Of a stretch of DNA of 64,000 nucleotides, positions 19,236 to 31,228 are shown piece by piece (position 1 is the first letter of the stretch; each line of letters opens with the position of its first letter). The position numbers and the translations under genes were made by a program. The notes beneath the pieces were generated by a model that did not search any database, was not told the origin of the DNA, and saw nothing but the letters and a program-made list of their open reading frames with translations. The stretch covers positions 4,898,001-4,962,000 of the forward strand of contig JAPFFF010000012.1 in the NCBI GenBank assembly GCA_039105265.1, given 5' to 3'. Origin of the DNA: Tritrichomonas musculus. Its lineage: Eukaryota > Parabasalia > Tritrichomonadida > Tritrichomonadidae.

Positions 19236-19889
19236 AATAATTAAAAAAATAAATATGAAAATATGATTTATTTATCAAGATATTCAAATATTTAAAAATA
19301 TGTCACTTTTACGGTAAAGTTTTCATGTAAAAATTTAAACAAGTTAAATGAGATATTTTGCATTATTTTCTTTTTATTAAAACAATATTAATTGATATTT
19401 TATTGATAAATAACTTCATTCTTTCCCAAAATAATATATATTCTTTGAATAATGCTTAAATCTTAAAGGGATCACCAATTAAATGTTTTTATAAAAAATC
19501 ATTAAAGTTTGGTTATTATCGACCATTTATTAATTCAAAAAAAAAAAAAAAAAAAAAACGGAATTTCTAATATAAAGTATCTCAATACATTTTCACAAAA
19601 ACATGGTTACATTTTCCATATATAGACCTTTTCATTACTCATGCTAGAAACAATAAAGATAAAAATAAAAGAATCATGCTAAGAAATGTATATTTTAAAC
19701 TAAATCAAGAGCAGATCATTACTTTTTGTTTTTCTTGTTTTTCAAATCTTTCTTAGGTGGCTCATACTTATCTTGACCATCAGTTACCTATTCTAAAGAA
19801 AATGATGCAACAACCATATCAATTCCATTTTGATCTTCGCGATCTCTTTCATAATAGCAGAAAATAGTACCATCATCTAAGAAAGCGAT
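19236..19889 (-). pseudogene. Duplicated 3' end of the sialidase gene plus its downstream flank
   Basis: This segment matches 32828-33494 almost base for base: the same flank beginning AAATAAATATGAAAATATG, the same poly-A tract (shorter here), the same 3' spacer and about 57 C-terminal codons of the sialidase (19719-19889). Similarity ends abruptly inside the coding region, so the 5' five-sixths of the gene is missing and the copy cannot make an enzyme. The copied piece includes non-transcribed flank, so DNA-level duplication is more likely than retroposition. Divergence is low, pointing to a recent event. Confidence 0.85.
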
Positions 19890-20154
19890 TATACGAATAT
19901 ATCAATGTGAACTTATTAATTAAAAACTTTTAATTCAGCTTTATATATTAATCTTTATATTATTGGTATTACTCCAATTTATAGCGAGTTATTATCAATT
20001 TTTATGAAATTATAAATGATCAGATATTTCGATGTCTTGAGATATATTATGGAAAAATTTAAAAAATAATTTTGTATAACAATTATATATTAACTAATAT
20101 TTCAAAAATTAATTATATCATATTCATATCGAGAAAAATTTCAAAATCTATTAG

Positions 20155-21394
20155 ACAGTTGTTCCACTTTTGTAACAGAAAAAGTAACCACCAAAATTTT
20201 CAAAATTTATTATCACCTAACATTTTGATTTTATATCCACTTTCGTAACAGAATTTTTTTTATGATTGTTAAAAAAATTCATATTTTTCATTTTTAATTT
20301 CTTTTTTTATCGAAATTCTTTCATAAAGAAAAGTTTAATCAAGAAATGATATTTATAAAGAGGTTTATTAAGTTATTAATAATAATTATGGTTTTACCCA
20401 AAACTCTTTTTTTAGAAGAAAATCATGTTTTTATAATTGTACTATAAATATAAATGAATATTAAACATGAAAAATAAAAAAAGGATAGAATTCAAGAAAA
20501 AATTAGATTATAATTTCAGATAAAGCAAATAAAAAAAACAGTATTGCATTATTATGATGAAACAAAATATATTTGTAATGGAATTTTAAGCTTTTAAAAT
20601 AACCAAAATTTTATTTTTAGAAAGATATTTGCAATAATTATCTTCATCTATAATTTCAAATAAAATGTTGTTCCCAATAACAACTGTATTTCCTACAATT
20701 ATTTGCATTATATTAAAAATGTAAAAACTCATTAAAAACAAAGATAATTAAATAATAACATTTTCTGTTACGAAAGTGGATAAAAAATCAAAAAGTTAGG
20801 TTATAATAAATTTTGAAAATTTTGGTGGTTACATTTTCTGTTACGAAAGAGGATAAAAAATCATAAAGTTAGGTTAATCCTGTCCATTTTGGATTTTATC
20901 GTAGGATAACCATAATCCTGGATGGAAAAAAAATCCAGCTTGGATTTTTCATTATTTCATATAATAAATCAAAAGTTTTAATAAATGGATTTTTATTCTC
21001 AAAAAGTTAATAATGTAAACTATAGAATGTTTTTTTTTTTTTTTTTTGAATACTGTAAACCATTGAATGTATTTTTGGATTTTTTGTAATTTCTGCCATT
21101 TCCTTTATTTTGCATCAAAGAAAATTAAAAAACCCAATGCATAACTAATTTAATTAACAACAAATGCACAAAAATATGCAAAAATAAAGAATTTATTGGT
21201 TTTTTTTAATAATTCTATATAGACAAATAGTAATTCAAAATAAAACCGTTATAAAAAATAAAAAAAAAAATCAAAAAAACGGTTAAAATATCCAATTTGG
21301 ACACCCTTAGTTAGGTTATAATAAATTTTGAAAATTTTGGTTACTTTTTCTGTTACGAAAGTTGATTTTTCCGTTACAAAAGTGGAACAACTGT
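20155..21394. mobile_element. Tc1/mariner-like non-autonomous element, interrupted by a second element
   Basis: The left end (CAGTTGTTCCACTTTTGTAA from 20156) is inverted at the right end (TTACAAAAGTGGAACAACTG to 21393, then TA). CAGT termini and TA flanks fit Tc1/mariner, though the left TA has changed to GA. Inner parts of the arms (GTTACGAAAGTGGAT, AAAGTTAGGTTATAATAAAT) are repeated in tandem near the right end. No transposase frame is present. The right arm is split by the element at 20877-21308. A 100-bp relative lies at 11552-11650. Confidence 0.7.
20877..21308. mobile_element. Nested MITE, possibly MULE-like, in the right arm of the 20.2-kb element
   Basis: The host element's motif AGTTAGGTTA appears on both sides (20867-20876 and 21309-21318), as a 9-10-bp target duplication would. 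The insert's ends are imperfectly inverted: TGTCCATTTTGGATTTTA on the left, and TGTCCAAATTGGATATTTTA on the right when read on the other strand. A 9-bp duplication and G-rich outer bases (AAGGGTGTCC) fit Mutator-like elements. The caveat is that the host motif is itself repeated nearby, so the duplication could in part pre-date the insertion. Confidence 0.55.
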
Positions 21395-22050
21395 ACCTAA
21401 AAAGTTAATACTTCTTAAAAAGTCAATCGAAAATTATCAAAAAGTGAACCGAAAATTAACAAAAAATAAATCATAAATTATCAAAAAGTCAATCGAAAGC
21501 TTACAAAAAGTGGACTGAAAATTATCAAAAAGTGAACCGAAAATTATCAAAAATTTGAAAATAACGTTTTCCCCAGAAAAAAAAAAGTTTAATAAAAGTA
21601 AAAATAGAGCTACGCCTGTCGAGCGATATTTTTTTATATTTACATATGATATAATAAATTTATATTTATAAATATATAATAATAGTTATCCCCTGGAAAT
21701 ACAATCTAACACTCTAAATAAGCTCAAATAAAACTAATATTTTATAAAATGCAGGGATGATTTTCGGGCACGGGCCTGATGGTTAGCCCGAATAAAGTTT
21801 TTGCCCGGGCAATGACGAATTTCGACTGTTTAATGCCCGGAAATGAGCTCGTAGCCTATCGTTCTGGCACGCCAGGGCAAAACTCGAAAGTGATCTTTTT
21901 CAAATAAAATTTTGTTTTTAATTTCAGATCATAAGAAACTCTAGAGATATGCCAAAAATTCTTTGAGATAAATAATATATGTCATGTTTTATGGTTATTG
22001 ATGTTGTTTAGGTTATAATTTTTTCTACCAAAATATTTTTTTAAAATAAT
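21395..22050. other. Spacer with short direct repeats and a GC-rich patch
   Basis: At 21420-21550 the phrase TTATCAAAAAGTGAACCGAA recurs about six times with changes. At 21755-21890 a patch rich in GGGC/GCCC (GATTTTCGGGCACGGGCC, GCCCGGGCAATGACG) stands out from the AT-rich background; similar but weaker wording (TTTCGGGCTTATTACGAGCT) occurs at 23554. The patch is likely a dispersed-repeat remnant. No gene is seen. Confidence 0.4.
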
Positions 22051-22463
22051 ATATTTTCAAACGGATTGGAAAAAATTACTATTCAAAATGCTCACTTTTT
22101 TTTGAATGAAAAACGATTATAAAGTTGATCGTCATCAATTATTAAAAATTCATTTAGAAGAATTTAGTTCAACCAGAAGATCGAGTTAAACCAGAAGATC
22201 AAGTTCGACCAGAAGATCGAGTTCAACCGACAGGTAGAGTTCAAGCAGAATATCGAGTTAAACCAGACGATCGAGTTCACTCGATATTCTGCTTGAACTT
22301 GATCTTCTGGTTGAACTCGATCTTCTTAACCAACAACATCTTCAGGTTAGACTTGGAAACAATTGAATAATTGCTTTTTTGATCGTTCAAATAATGTAAA
22401 GTATTCAAAAAAAAGTGAGCATTTTGAATAGTAATTTGTTACAACCTTTCAAACGAATATAAG
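22051..22463. mobile_element. Foldback-type element with an 18-bp internal minisatellite
   Basis: The outer arms (about 22051-22105 and 22403-22463) share ATTACTATTCAAAATGCTCA and the following T-run in inverted orientation. Between them lies an array of an 18-bp unit (GTTCAACCAGAAGATCGA), about six copies in one orientation, then two or three copies inverted (22280-22325). The whole therefore folds on itself. No protein is encoded. Confidence 0.6.
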
Positions 22464-22978
22464 AGATTCCTATGTCCTTTATTTCAACCAAAAATACCTT
22501 ATTTTAAATTAATAAAAATAACAATTTTTTTGAATTTTTTATTAAGACAAGAAACTTGCGATGCCGTTTATAAACTATGTTTTTTTTTAAAAAAAAAAAA
22601 AATACAAATTCAATTACGATTAAGAATTCAAAAATTTTATCTACTCTTTTAATTTTTGAATTGTCATTGAAAAAAAATATGTAATATATAATTAAATATT
22701 TAATATATTTGAAAAATTAATTTTTTTATACTTACATTTTACATATTAAAAAAAGAAAAGCTAGTTGTCAAAAGATAACAACTTGTCTATTGTCAGAAAA
22801 TAATTATTTGATAGGTGAAAATGATAGAAAAGTATTTTATATTTAAAAGATATTAATATTTTAATAGATTAATTTGGTTCTTAATTATATATATATCATA
22901 ATTTTCATATTTTGAAAAGTTTTTTTAAAGCGGAATGATGAAAAAAAGGTAATTTAAAAAAATGCACTTTTTTTCAAA

Positions 22979-23493
22979 CAGGGATGGTCAATGTTGAAAA
23001 AATTGATCAACGGCGTCACTTTTTTGGTGGCTCGTTGTCAACGTTAACTTCGTTATTTCGACGTCAACGATCAACGATAAGTGTTTCGTTTTAATTGATC
23101 GTCCAAAAAAATGGCACTTTTTTATTTCTATCGTCGTTGATTTCAAATTAAATTATCATTTCTGTAACATATATATATATTTGGTATTTATATAGATATG
23201 ATAATGATATTTACTAATTTTTTCAAAATAATAATTCTTTATTAAATCATGCCAAATATAAATTGAATCGATAAAGTTTTTTTCAGAAAAAGTTGTCTCT
23301 CAAAAAATTCAACTTTTCAATAAGCATAACGTTAACTTAATTCATTGATTCAACATTATTTCAACGTTAACATGCCGTTATGACCAAATTGAAACAGTTA
23401 TAATCAATGGCCTTAATGTCGTTGACGTTGACATTCAATTCAACGATATAACATTTTGTTCAACGATTTTAACGTCAACGTTGGCCAACCCTG
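22979..23493. mobile_element. hAT-like MITE, 515 bp, perfect 8-bp target duplication
   Basis: The element starts CAGGGATGGTCAATGTTGA and ends, on the other strand, CAGGGTTGGCCAACGTTGA. CAGGG-TGG-CAA termini are the hallmark of hAT elements. The flanking 8-mers are identical, TTTTCAAA at 22971-22978 and 23494-23501, and 8 bp is the hAT duplication length. The interior is filled with diverged copies of CAACG/CGTTG motifs on both strands. It has no transposase, so it is non-autonomous. Confidence 0.85.
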
Positions 23494-23501
23494 TTTTCAA
23501 A

Positions 23502-25299
23502 TCGAGTCTATATATATAATATATACGATAAATTTATAATCCTTTCAATATTTCGGGCTTATTACGAGCTCCTGAAAAAAACATTCTGGGCACGAACATT
23601 TATATTTTTTTCGAGTAATGATGAAATATAATCTCAGTACCTCATATATTAGCTAAAAAAGGTTGTCAAAATTATTGTTTATACCTTGATTTAAATATTT
23701 AAATGCTTTAAAAATCGTTTGAACAAAAAAATTTATACTAAGCGAATCATAATATTTATTTTTCATTTTTTACATAATTGGGCTTGAAATACTTATTCAA
23801 TCATCGTGTAAATAACGATTAAGCTCAATATATTTATTTTTCACTATTTCGAATTTAAACATTGAAACTATTAGAAATTTTGATAATATTCTGATTAAAA
23901 AATAAGAAAAAAAAAATCATAAATTTTTACACGTCAAGCGTGGTACCAACTGCAATAATTGGTTATTATATTTCTTATATAAATGTATTTATCAAATATA
24001 ATTATTAAAGTAATAAATAAAAGAGGTAATTTGGGGAAATAATAAATAATAAAAATTTTGATTGAAATTTGTACGTTTATTTTTTACGAGTTTCATGAAA
24101 TACGTTATACATATAAATAATATTAATTTATTTATCAGATATCGAGATAAAGAAACAAATGTCAGTTTTTTTAAGTGATCAGTATTTTGATGAAAAAATA
24201 ATCTATTTCATTTTATTCCAATAAATGGAATATTAGGCAGTTTATCCTATATATAATAAGAGTTCATTTTGAAAATAGGCTTAAACAAATCAGTATATCA
24301 AATCTATCATTAAAAAAAATCCTATCTCTAATATATAAAGAGTTTTTATTCAAAAATGATTAAAATATAATATTTTTTAACTTTTTAGAGCGAAAAGGTG
24401 GATGGTAAAAAATCACTTCATATCTTTGATTTGAAATTCTCTATTTTCTGCCCTGGCCAAGTAAAAAAGAGCATTTCAAAAACATCAAAGACGAAAAATG
24501 AAGCCCCTTATGGTTTTTTTAGTTCTTATAAATACCACAAGGGTCAATCAAAGAAAGATCAATGTTCCCAATAGTAGAAGATCACAATTACAAGCAGAAG
24601 AAGACCAATGTTCCCAAAAGAAGAGGATCAAGATGTAACAACAGAAAATGATCAAGAATACATATTTATAATATTTATAATATTTCTTCATTATTTTACT
24701 CTTTTTTAAAGATGATATTTATGCATATATTTTCCTCTGGGATATTAATATATCTTATTCTTTTATTTCACAAATTTATATCTTAGATTTAGCTAAAGAA
24801 TAACATAAAATTACATATAATATATATTATAAAGGGAAATAAATATAAATGCTTATAGACACTTTTTGAGCGAAGCTAAATAAGTGGCGTCCCTTGTTAA
24901 TATTAAATTTAAAATAATACTAAAGTATTTTTGATAAGATACAAAGATAATGAACATATTAAATTATACAAAAATATGTTATTTAAGTTCCCGCACTTCT
25001 TTTAAGTGATGAAAAATTTTTTTTTACTCAAATTTTCATCTTATACGATCCAAAATAAAACATAATACTATAGCATCTTTTTAAACGTTCCTTTCAAAAT
25101 TTCTCCAAAAAATCCTTTTTGGTTGGATATTCTCAAAAAGTTAATAAATTGAATCAAAACTAATCTGAAAAATAACTTTTTCAAAAAAAATCTTGAACCA
25201 TTTATTCCTTTTCAAAAATTTAAAAGCTATGTTTGGACGAAATACAAATGAACTTCCAAATACAAATTTTGTATTTCAACATCCTTAAAATAATGGAAT
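23502..25299. other. AT-rich DNA with weak coding-like traces
   Basis: No intact gene is seen. Around 24387-24660 a stretch reads as plausible protein for short distances (for example LHIFDLKFSIFCPGQ) and has richer base composition than its surroundings. It may be an old element or gene remnant. At 24859-24899 lies a diverged copy of the ACACTTTTTGAGCG block seen at 19200. Confidence 0.35.
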
Positions 25300-26910
25300 T
25301 GGTGTTTTTACTTATGCACATCAGCCAACCAATTTTTTTTAATTTCAATTCCAAAATCAAACAATTAACAATAATTTCTCTTCACAACAGCAGCAATTTC
25401 CTATAAACTACTACCAACAACCCTTTCAACAACCTAATTACAACCAATATAACGCAGCTCGGGATTTTAATCAATATCTACAAGAATCTAATGAATATTT
25501 ACTAAGAAAAAGACTTCATGATGTATTAATGCAACTTGATTTGTACCTATAAAAGTATTTATGGCACTCCTTTAGGAGAAATGGTGCAATTGCATCCCAA
25601 AATCACAGAGATCATATATGATTAAAATACATTAACGTTTGCAAAGAAGATAAAGCAGGTCTTCAAATCAGTGATATCCTCCGTCTGGGAAGCTTCCTTC
25701 GGTGACTGAACCGTCACCAACGTAAACGTAAACGGCTTCGTTTTGGTTCAAATTTAGAATGCTTCAAGAATAACCACCCAAACTTCCTTCAACGAAATAT
25801 TTCATGTAACTATTCCATTCACTATAACAACCACAATTGCCAGTATAATCGGCTCCTTTTGGAAGTGAAATAATTATGGCAGCTTTTCCTTCATAACTGA
25901 ACGTTACACGGTTTCCACTCGTTTTCACAGGGCTGCTCACAATCTCATTTGATTCCCATCATTGTAAAAAACGATACAACGCAATAAGTAGGTACCAGGA
26001 GTAGTAAAATATAGGCTCCGCTGCCGCCAAGTCTATACGACAGGGCTCCGCAAAGGCCCCGCCCGTGCTACTCCAGGGGTTCTCACCCCTGGACCCCCTT
26101 CCAGAAGGCCCCAGTAGTCAAAAAGTCGACGATACATGATCTCCAAACTCAAACATTTATCGTCTCGTTATCAAAATTATTTTCGGGATAAAATTTCAAA
26201 AAAATCTCTAAAAAAAGTAGTATATATGAATGGTGTGATTTCTTAACGTCCCGTCAAGAAATCCCGAACCATTTTATATCACGACGTCAAATGGACGCGC
26301 CAAGTGATTTAAAACTGTTGACAGAATATAAGGAATACAATTTACACAACCCCTATTATAATATTAGGACGTGCGAAAATCTATGATGCCCAAAAAAATA
26401 TTCGGACGTGCGATAGCCATGGATACGTCATTTTGGAAGTATTAGATGAAAGGAACAAGTTTAGTGACAATACAAATTAAGAAAATAAAGACTTTCTTGT
26501 TCTTATCATTGGTATATTGATGGTGTTAGAGATTTAAAAAGAAATATTGAAAAGAAATTTACGTTGAAAAGTAATTTTGACCAATTATGCAGTAAAAACA
26601 TATATACCATTAGTTGTATAGTAAAATAAAACATTACATGATCCACAATTAGCTAATCTTTTAATTAGCTTGTGTTGTTAATGTATATACAACTTATGCT
26701 ATAACTCATATTCTATCAAAGCCAAATAGTGAATTACAATATCATATAAATACATTTTAACATGAAAATACAACTTTAAAAGCATAATTACGAGAAATAG
26801 AGACCAAAATAGCATTATTAGAAAATCCTTATCTCATATCAGATTATTATCAAGAATATGCAACTCGAGAAATGTACCAAGAAGACGATTATTATATTGA
26901 AAAATAAAGA
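25300..26910. mobile_element. Decayed element remnant with a GC-rich patch; family uncertain (Maverick/Polinton is one possibility)
   Basis: The region mixes traces of several coding stretches on both strands: a Gln/Asn/Tyr-rich piece (25370-25550, plus), a Gly/Ser/Val-rich piece (25660-25960, minus) and an acidic Tyr-rich piece (26800-26905, plus). Between them lies a GC-rich patch (25990-26120) with GCTCCGCAAAGGCCCCGCCC that is foreign in composition. No terminal repeats, integrase or polymerase signature was found, so the family is not proven. It is clearly broken, with many breaks, and looks old. Confidence 0.35.
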
Positions 26911-27768
26911 TCATCAATGATTTTGATCAATGAAAATGATTCAATATATATATATTTATATATATTTATCAAAGACATTATATTCATGTTTAATATTATC
27001 ATATCATTTGAAATGAAAATTAATAAAATATTGGAGTAGAAATTGATTATTTTTGTAAAGCGACCGTTTTACCTAAAGTTTAGTAATTTTGACATGAAAA
27101 AAGCACTAACAGATATTGCGCAAAGTGGGAAGATGAAAGACTCTTACCCTCTTGAATTTTCCCAAAATATTTTTTAAAAAAGTAATTTAAAGTTAAAATT
27201 GGGATATTTTATTATAAATCTATGCCAGTTAATTTATTAATAAATACAATTCGAAATCCTAACCTATCAAACAAAGTTAGAAAATATTTGTAAGAAAACG
27301 CTTTTTGCTTTTTGATGACATTATATTATGACTGTAAATATATGAAATCTCCTCCATATTCCAGAATTCGCCTAATCGGTTTAATAAATACTGAGATCGG
27401 TATCACAGTAGCTCTCGAAAACAACCAAATTATGAAATTAGGGAGCATAGGACCATATACATTATATAATATTAAAATTTTTACAGTAATTGCCAAAACG
27501 GTTTTAATTTAAAAAATTTTGTCTAATGATGATTTAGATCAAGTGATATGTGGACGCTCTGGTATTGGAGGTCACTTCAACTCAACAGCCTTCTGAGCTT
27601 CGCTCAGGCATACTACTATATTTTTACCCATTTCCATTCTAAACCCTAATCCTGAAACAATTTTTTTGTTTCATACTAAACATAAATGTCTAGTAATAAT
27701 ATTCAGCTCTAATTCGAAATGAACTTTTCATTACAAAACAAAAACAAACAAACAAACAAACAAACAAA

Positions 27769-27769
<1 letters not shown>
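26911..27769. other. Spacer with one short open frame of unclear origin
   Basis: The open frame 27312-27512 (66 codons) includes RIRLIGLINTEIGITVALEN, which looks like former coding sequence but is not recognised. Near 27595 is a small palindrome CTGAGCTTCGCTCAG. A run of CAAA units (27739-27770) leads into poly-A. Confidence 0.35.

Positions 27770-27838
<69 letters not shown>
27770..27838. repeat. Poly-A tract, about 69 bp
   Basis: An uninterrupted A-run follows a (CAAA)n microsatellite. Poly-A runs of 20-70 bp recur in this island (19538, 31229, 31858, 33127). This copy may be a slippage product of the adjacent CAAA repeat. No retroelement body is attached. Confidence 0.85.
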
Positions 27839-27842
<4 letters not shown>

Positions 27843-30088
27843 TAAATTTATAGACCTGGTCTCTAGACCGGAAACTTTTTCAGAGGATAAATGGTCGAGT
27901 ATTATATGTAAAAAAAAGAGGTTAAGCAAAATGAACAAATTGAAAATAAAATAAAAAAAAGAAAATATAATAATAAATTAATATGTTAATAATCAATAGA
28001 TTCTTTAAAAAGTCCCAAGTTCCTTCATTTACGCAATCAAAAAAAGAATTCGGCCCAGCAAATTATAAAAAAATGCCTGCATCTGATGATCAACTTTTTG
28101 TAAGTAGTTATTAGGAAGGAATTATAGCAATCTGATTCTATGTACACAATTATGCTTTTGAAAAAATTGAGGTCCATTTTTTAAAGCTGCATAATATAAA
28201 ATAGTTTATGAGCATGGAATAATTCCTGCTGCTGTTGGTGATGTTACATATTATTAAGAGTTCTGATATACCGTTAAAAAAATCATGGTATTAATATCAA
28301 TACATTTTTCAATATATCTATTAAAAGATATTATTTTGAATAATCAAAATGAAGCAATTTTCAATGATAAAAGATTTAACTTCTAAATGACTAGAAGTTA
28401 AATAAATTAATAGAGAAGACTGAGGAGGAGACATATTGCATGACCACAATATGCAAATAAAGATATAAAGATAAATGTGTTTTTGAAATGAACGATAAAA
28501 AAGTGTAATCCGGTAGAGATGTATGTGTAATTAACTGCCCAAATTACAGAGGCGCTTTAAGAAGAAATATTATCTTCTGAAAAAAGGTTGTAGATCAATT
28601 AAAAAAATACATTGAAACGATCTATTTGTGTTTGATTAAATACCATGGACTTGGGCCTATCCATTCAATGTAAGTTCAGATACACAAAATTTGACTTTTC
28701 TTAGTTAATCAATTGACCGCTTGAAAATCATTAAAACGCAGACATTATTATTTTCATAGAAAAGTCTCAGGTGACCACAAGTAGTTTACTTTGAAATATA
28801 TTTCAGTTGGAATATGCAAAATTCTTCATAGAAATGAAAAAAGATTGTAACACTTATATAGGATCATCATTAATTTATTATTATAGATCTTATTCTTCAA
28901 GATACTACTACATTTATCTACAAAAACGTTATTATAAATAAATAAAAATTTTGCAAATCAAATATTGCCACAATATATTTATTAGATATGAAAATGATTA
29001 GGCTGTGTGCTCTAAACGTCATCCCAGACATAACCTCATATATTGATATCATTAAGGCCATACATATTTTTCACTATTTATTTTGGTATTTTTTGTCTAT
29101 ATTTCAAAAACTGGTGTGGGTTAAAAGAAGACCATATGACAACAGTCTGGACACATAAATAAATAAAAAAAATTGCCAGAAAACTCCATTTAATTATGTA
29201 CATTTGATTGTACTTTGTCATAATGCGTATCTTGAAATGCCTCGTAGAATCGGCAGGTGTATTATATATATATAATATCAATATGATTAACATTTTCCAA
29301 GAATTTGGTCAATGTCCACTAGATTAATTTTGTTCTATCTGTAAATGAGATTTGTTCTTTTAAAAGGTTGACATTAAGATTTCGAAAAAGCAAATAGAAC
29401 TTCAAAAAGATAATGACACTATATTCTTATTAAGTAAAATGTATGGCTGATTTAGAATCTTAAACACTAAGAACATAAAACTCAAAGATATAAAAACATT
29501 TAATATTACATTTATCAAAGACTCCTTGGTGATATAATTGGTGTGGTTAAGTCTTGGGAGCCATTTGGGGCACACAATCTAAAGTATACTACTCAAGTTC
29601 AAAAATCACAAATAAATCATTGATAAAAGATTCATATAAATCGATGTCTTGGTTTATAATAATGTTGGTGATATCATAGGAAATAAAATTTTTTTTGTTA
29701 TTCAATTCTTTTGTTTTTGTTTGTATTAATATATTCTTTTTGTTAATGGTTCTTTGCTTATTATAATTTTCCATTCGCAAAGTTACTATACAATTTTGCA
29801 CCTAAAAAAATATGAATGATATCATAAATGAATAATTTTAAACAAAGATATATAAAGAAATAATCATTTTTTATTATTTTTACCTTTTATATTTATATTA
29901 AAACTATAAATTTATGATTTCATTCATTTGAATAAAAATGGTAAATAATTTGACCTTTAATATTCTCTCTAAAATAATATATTTATTTTCCAGGCAAAGA
30001 AATGATTTTTAAAATTAATAAATTATAAATGCATTTATCATACTTTAAATATTCTCTTTTGCCTTTGGTATAACAATCTTTTTTGTTC
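27839..30088. other. Gene-poor AT-rich DNA
   Basis: No supported gene is seen. Short open frames (29078-29293 and 29589-29801, minus) are Asn/Ile/Lys-rich and look like chance. Traces such as KKSQVPSFTQSKKEFGPANY near 28009-28070 hint at an old coding remnant, unassigned. No tRNA or rRNA was recognised. Confidence 0.4.
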
Positions 30089-30322
30089 TTCATGTTGTTG
30101 TTGTTCTTCATGTCGTTGTTGTTCTTTGTGTTGTTGTTGTTCTTTGTGTTGTTCTTCTTCTTCATGTTGTTGTTGTTCTTCATGTTTTTCTTCTTCTTCT
30201 TCATGTTGTTGTTGTTCTTCATGTTGTTGTTGTTCTTCATGTTGTTGTTGTTCTTTGTGTTGTTGTTGTTCTTCATGTTGTTGTTGTTCTTCATGTTGTT
30301 GTTCTTCTTCTTCATGCTATTG
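30089..30322. repeat. 15-bp minisatellite
   Basis: About 15 tandem units close to TTGTTGTTCTTCATG alternate with variants (CTTTGTG, CTTCTTC). It reads open in several frames on both strands (Lys/Asn-rich on the minus strand), as expected for a simple triplet-based repeat. No gene context is visible, so it is treated as a non-coding minisatellite. Confidence 0.85.
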
Positions 30323-30329
30323 TTCTTGT

Positions 30330-31085
30330 GTATAATTAGTAAGATTGAGAAAGATTTGTGTAGAATTAGTAAGACTAATGAGCAAATTGCTTAACAATTA
30401 GAAAATTGTGTGTAGAATTAGTAAGATCGAGAGATATTTGTATAGAATTATTAAGATCGAGAGATATTTGTATAGAATTATTAAGATCGAGAGATATTTG
30501 TATAGAATTATTAAGATCGAGAGATATTTGTATAGAATTAGTAAGATCGAGAGATATTTGTATAGAATTAGTAAGATTGTGAAAGATTTGTATAGAATTA
30601 GTAAGATTAATGAGAAAATTGCTAAACAATTAGAAAATTATGTGTAGAATTAGTAAGATCGAGAGAGATATGTATAGAATTAGTAAGATTGAGAGATATT
30701 TGTATAGAATTAGTAAGATCGAGAGATATTTGTATAGAATTAGTAAGATCGAGAGATATTTGTATAGATTTAGTAAGATTAATGAGCAAATTGCTTAACA
30801 ATTAGAAAATTATGTGTAGAATTAGTAAGATCGAGAGAGATATGTATAGAATTAGTAAGATCGAGAGATATTTGTATAGATTTAGTAAGATTAATGAGAA
30901 AATTGCTTAACAATTAGAAAATTATGTGTAGAATTGGTAAAAGCGAGAGATATTTGTATAGATTTAGTAAGATTAATGAGAAAATTGCTTAACAATTAGA
31001 AAATTATGTGTAGAATTAGTAAAAGCGAGAAATATTTGTATAGAATTAGTAAGATTGAGAAAGATTGAGGAAATTCTGCTTTAGA
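30330..31085. repeat. 30-bp minisatellite with a higher-order unit
   Basis: The unit is close to GTAAGATCGAGAGATATTTG plus TATAGAATTA. Roughly 20 copies run from 30330 to 31085, broken by a second motif (TTGCTTAACAATTAGAAAAT) at about 30385, 30620, 30790, 30900 and 30985. This gives higher-order units of shrinking length (about 230, 170, 110 and 85 bp). The array directly abuts the 15-bp minisatellite. Confidence 0.85.
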
Positions 31086-31227
31086 ATTAGTAACTTTTAT
31101 ATGGAATTATTAAGGACTATTCCATATAAATTAATAAATTAAAAATGGCGCCATTTAAAACTTACAAAAAATAACCATATTTTCACCATAACGATCTGTT
31201 TATCAAAAAGGTCTATAAATAATTCCT

Positions 31228-31228
<1 letters not shown>

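Noticed and set aside
27739-27838. Poly-A tract as the tail of a retroposed gene
   Set aside because: No gene-derived body precedes it and no target duplication is visible; a CAAA microsatellite next to it explains it better.
27690-27938. Open frame with a long poly-Phe run
   Set aside because: It is a translation of the poly-A tract on the minus strand.
30083-30394. Open frames across the minisatellite, rich in Leu/Phe, Cys/Ser or Lys/Asn
   Set aside because: Simple triplet-based repeats are open in most frames; there is no start context, domain or continuation outside the array.
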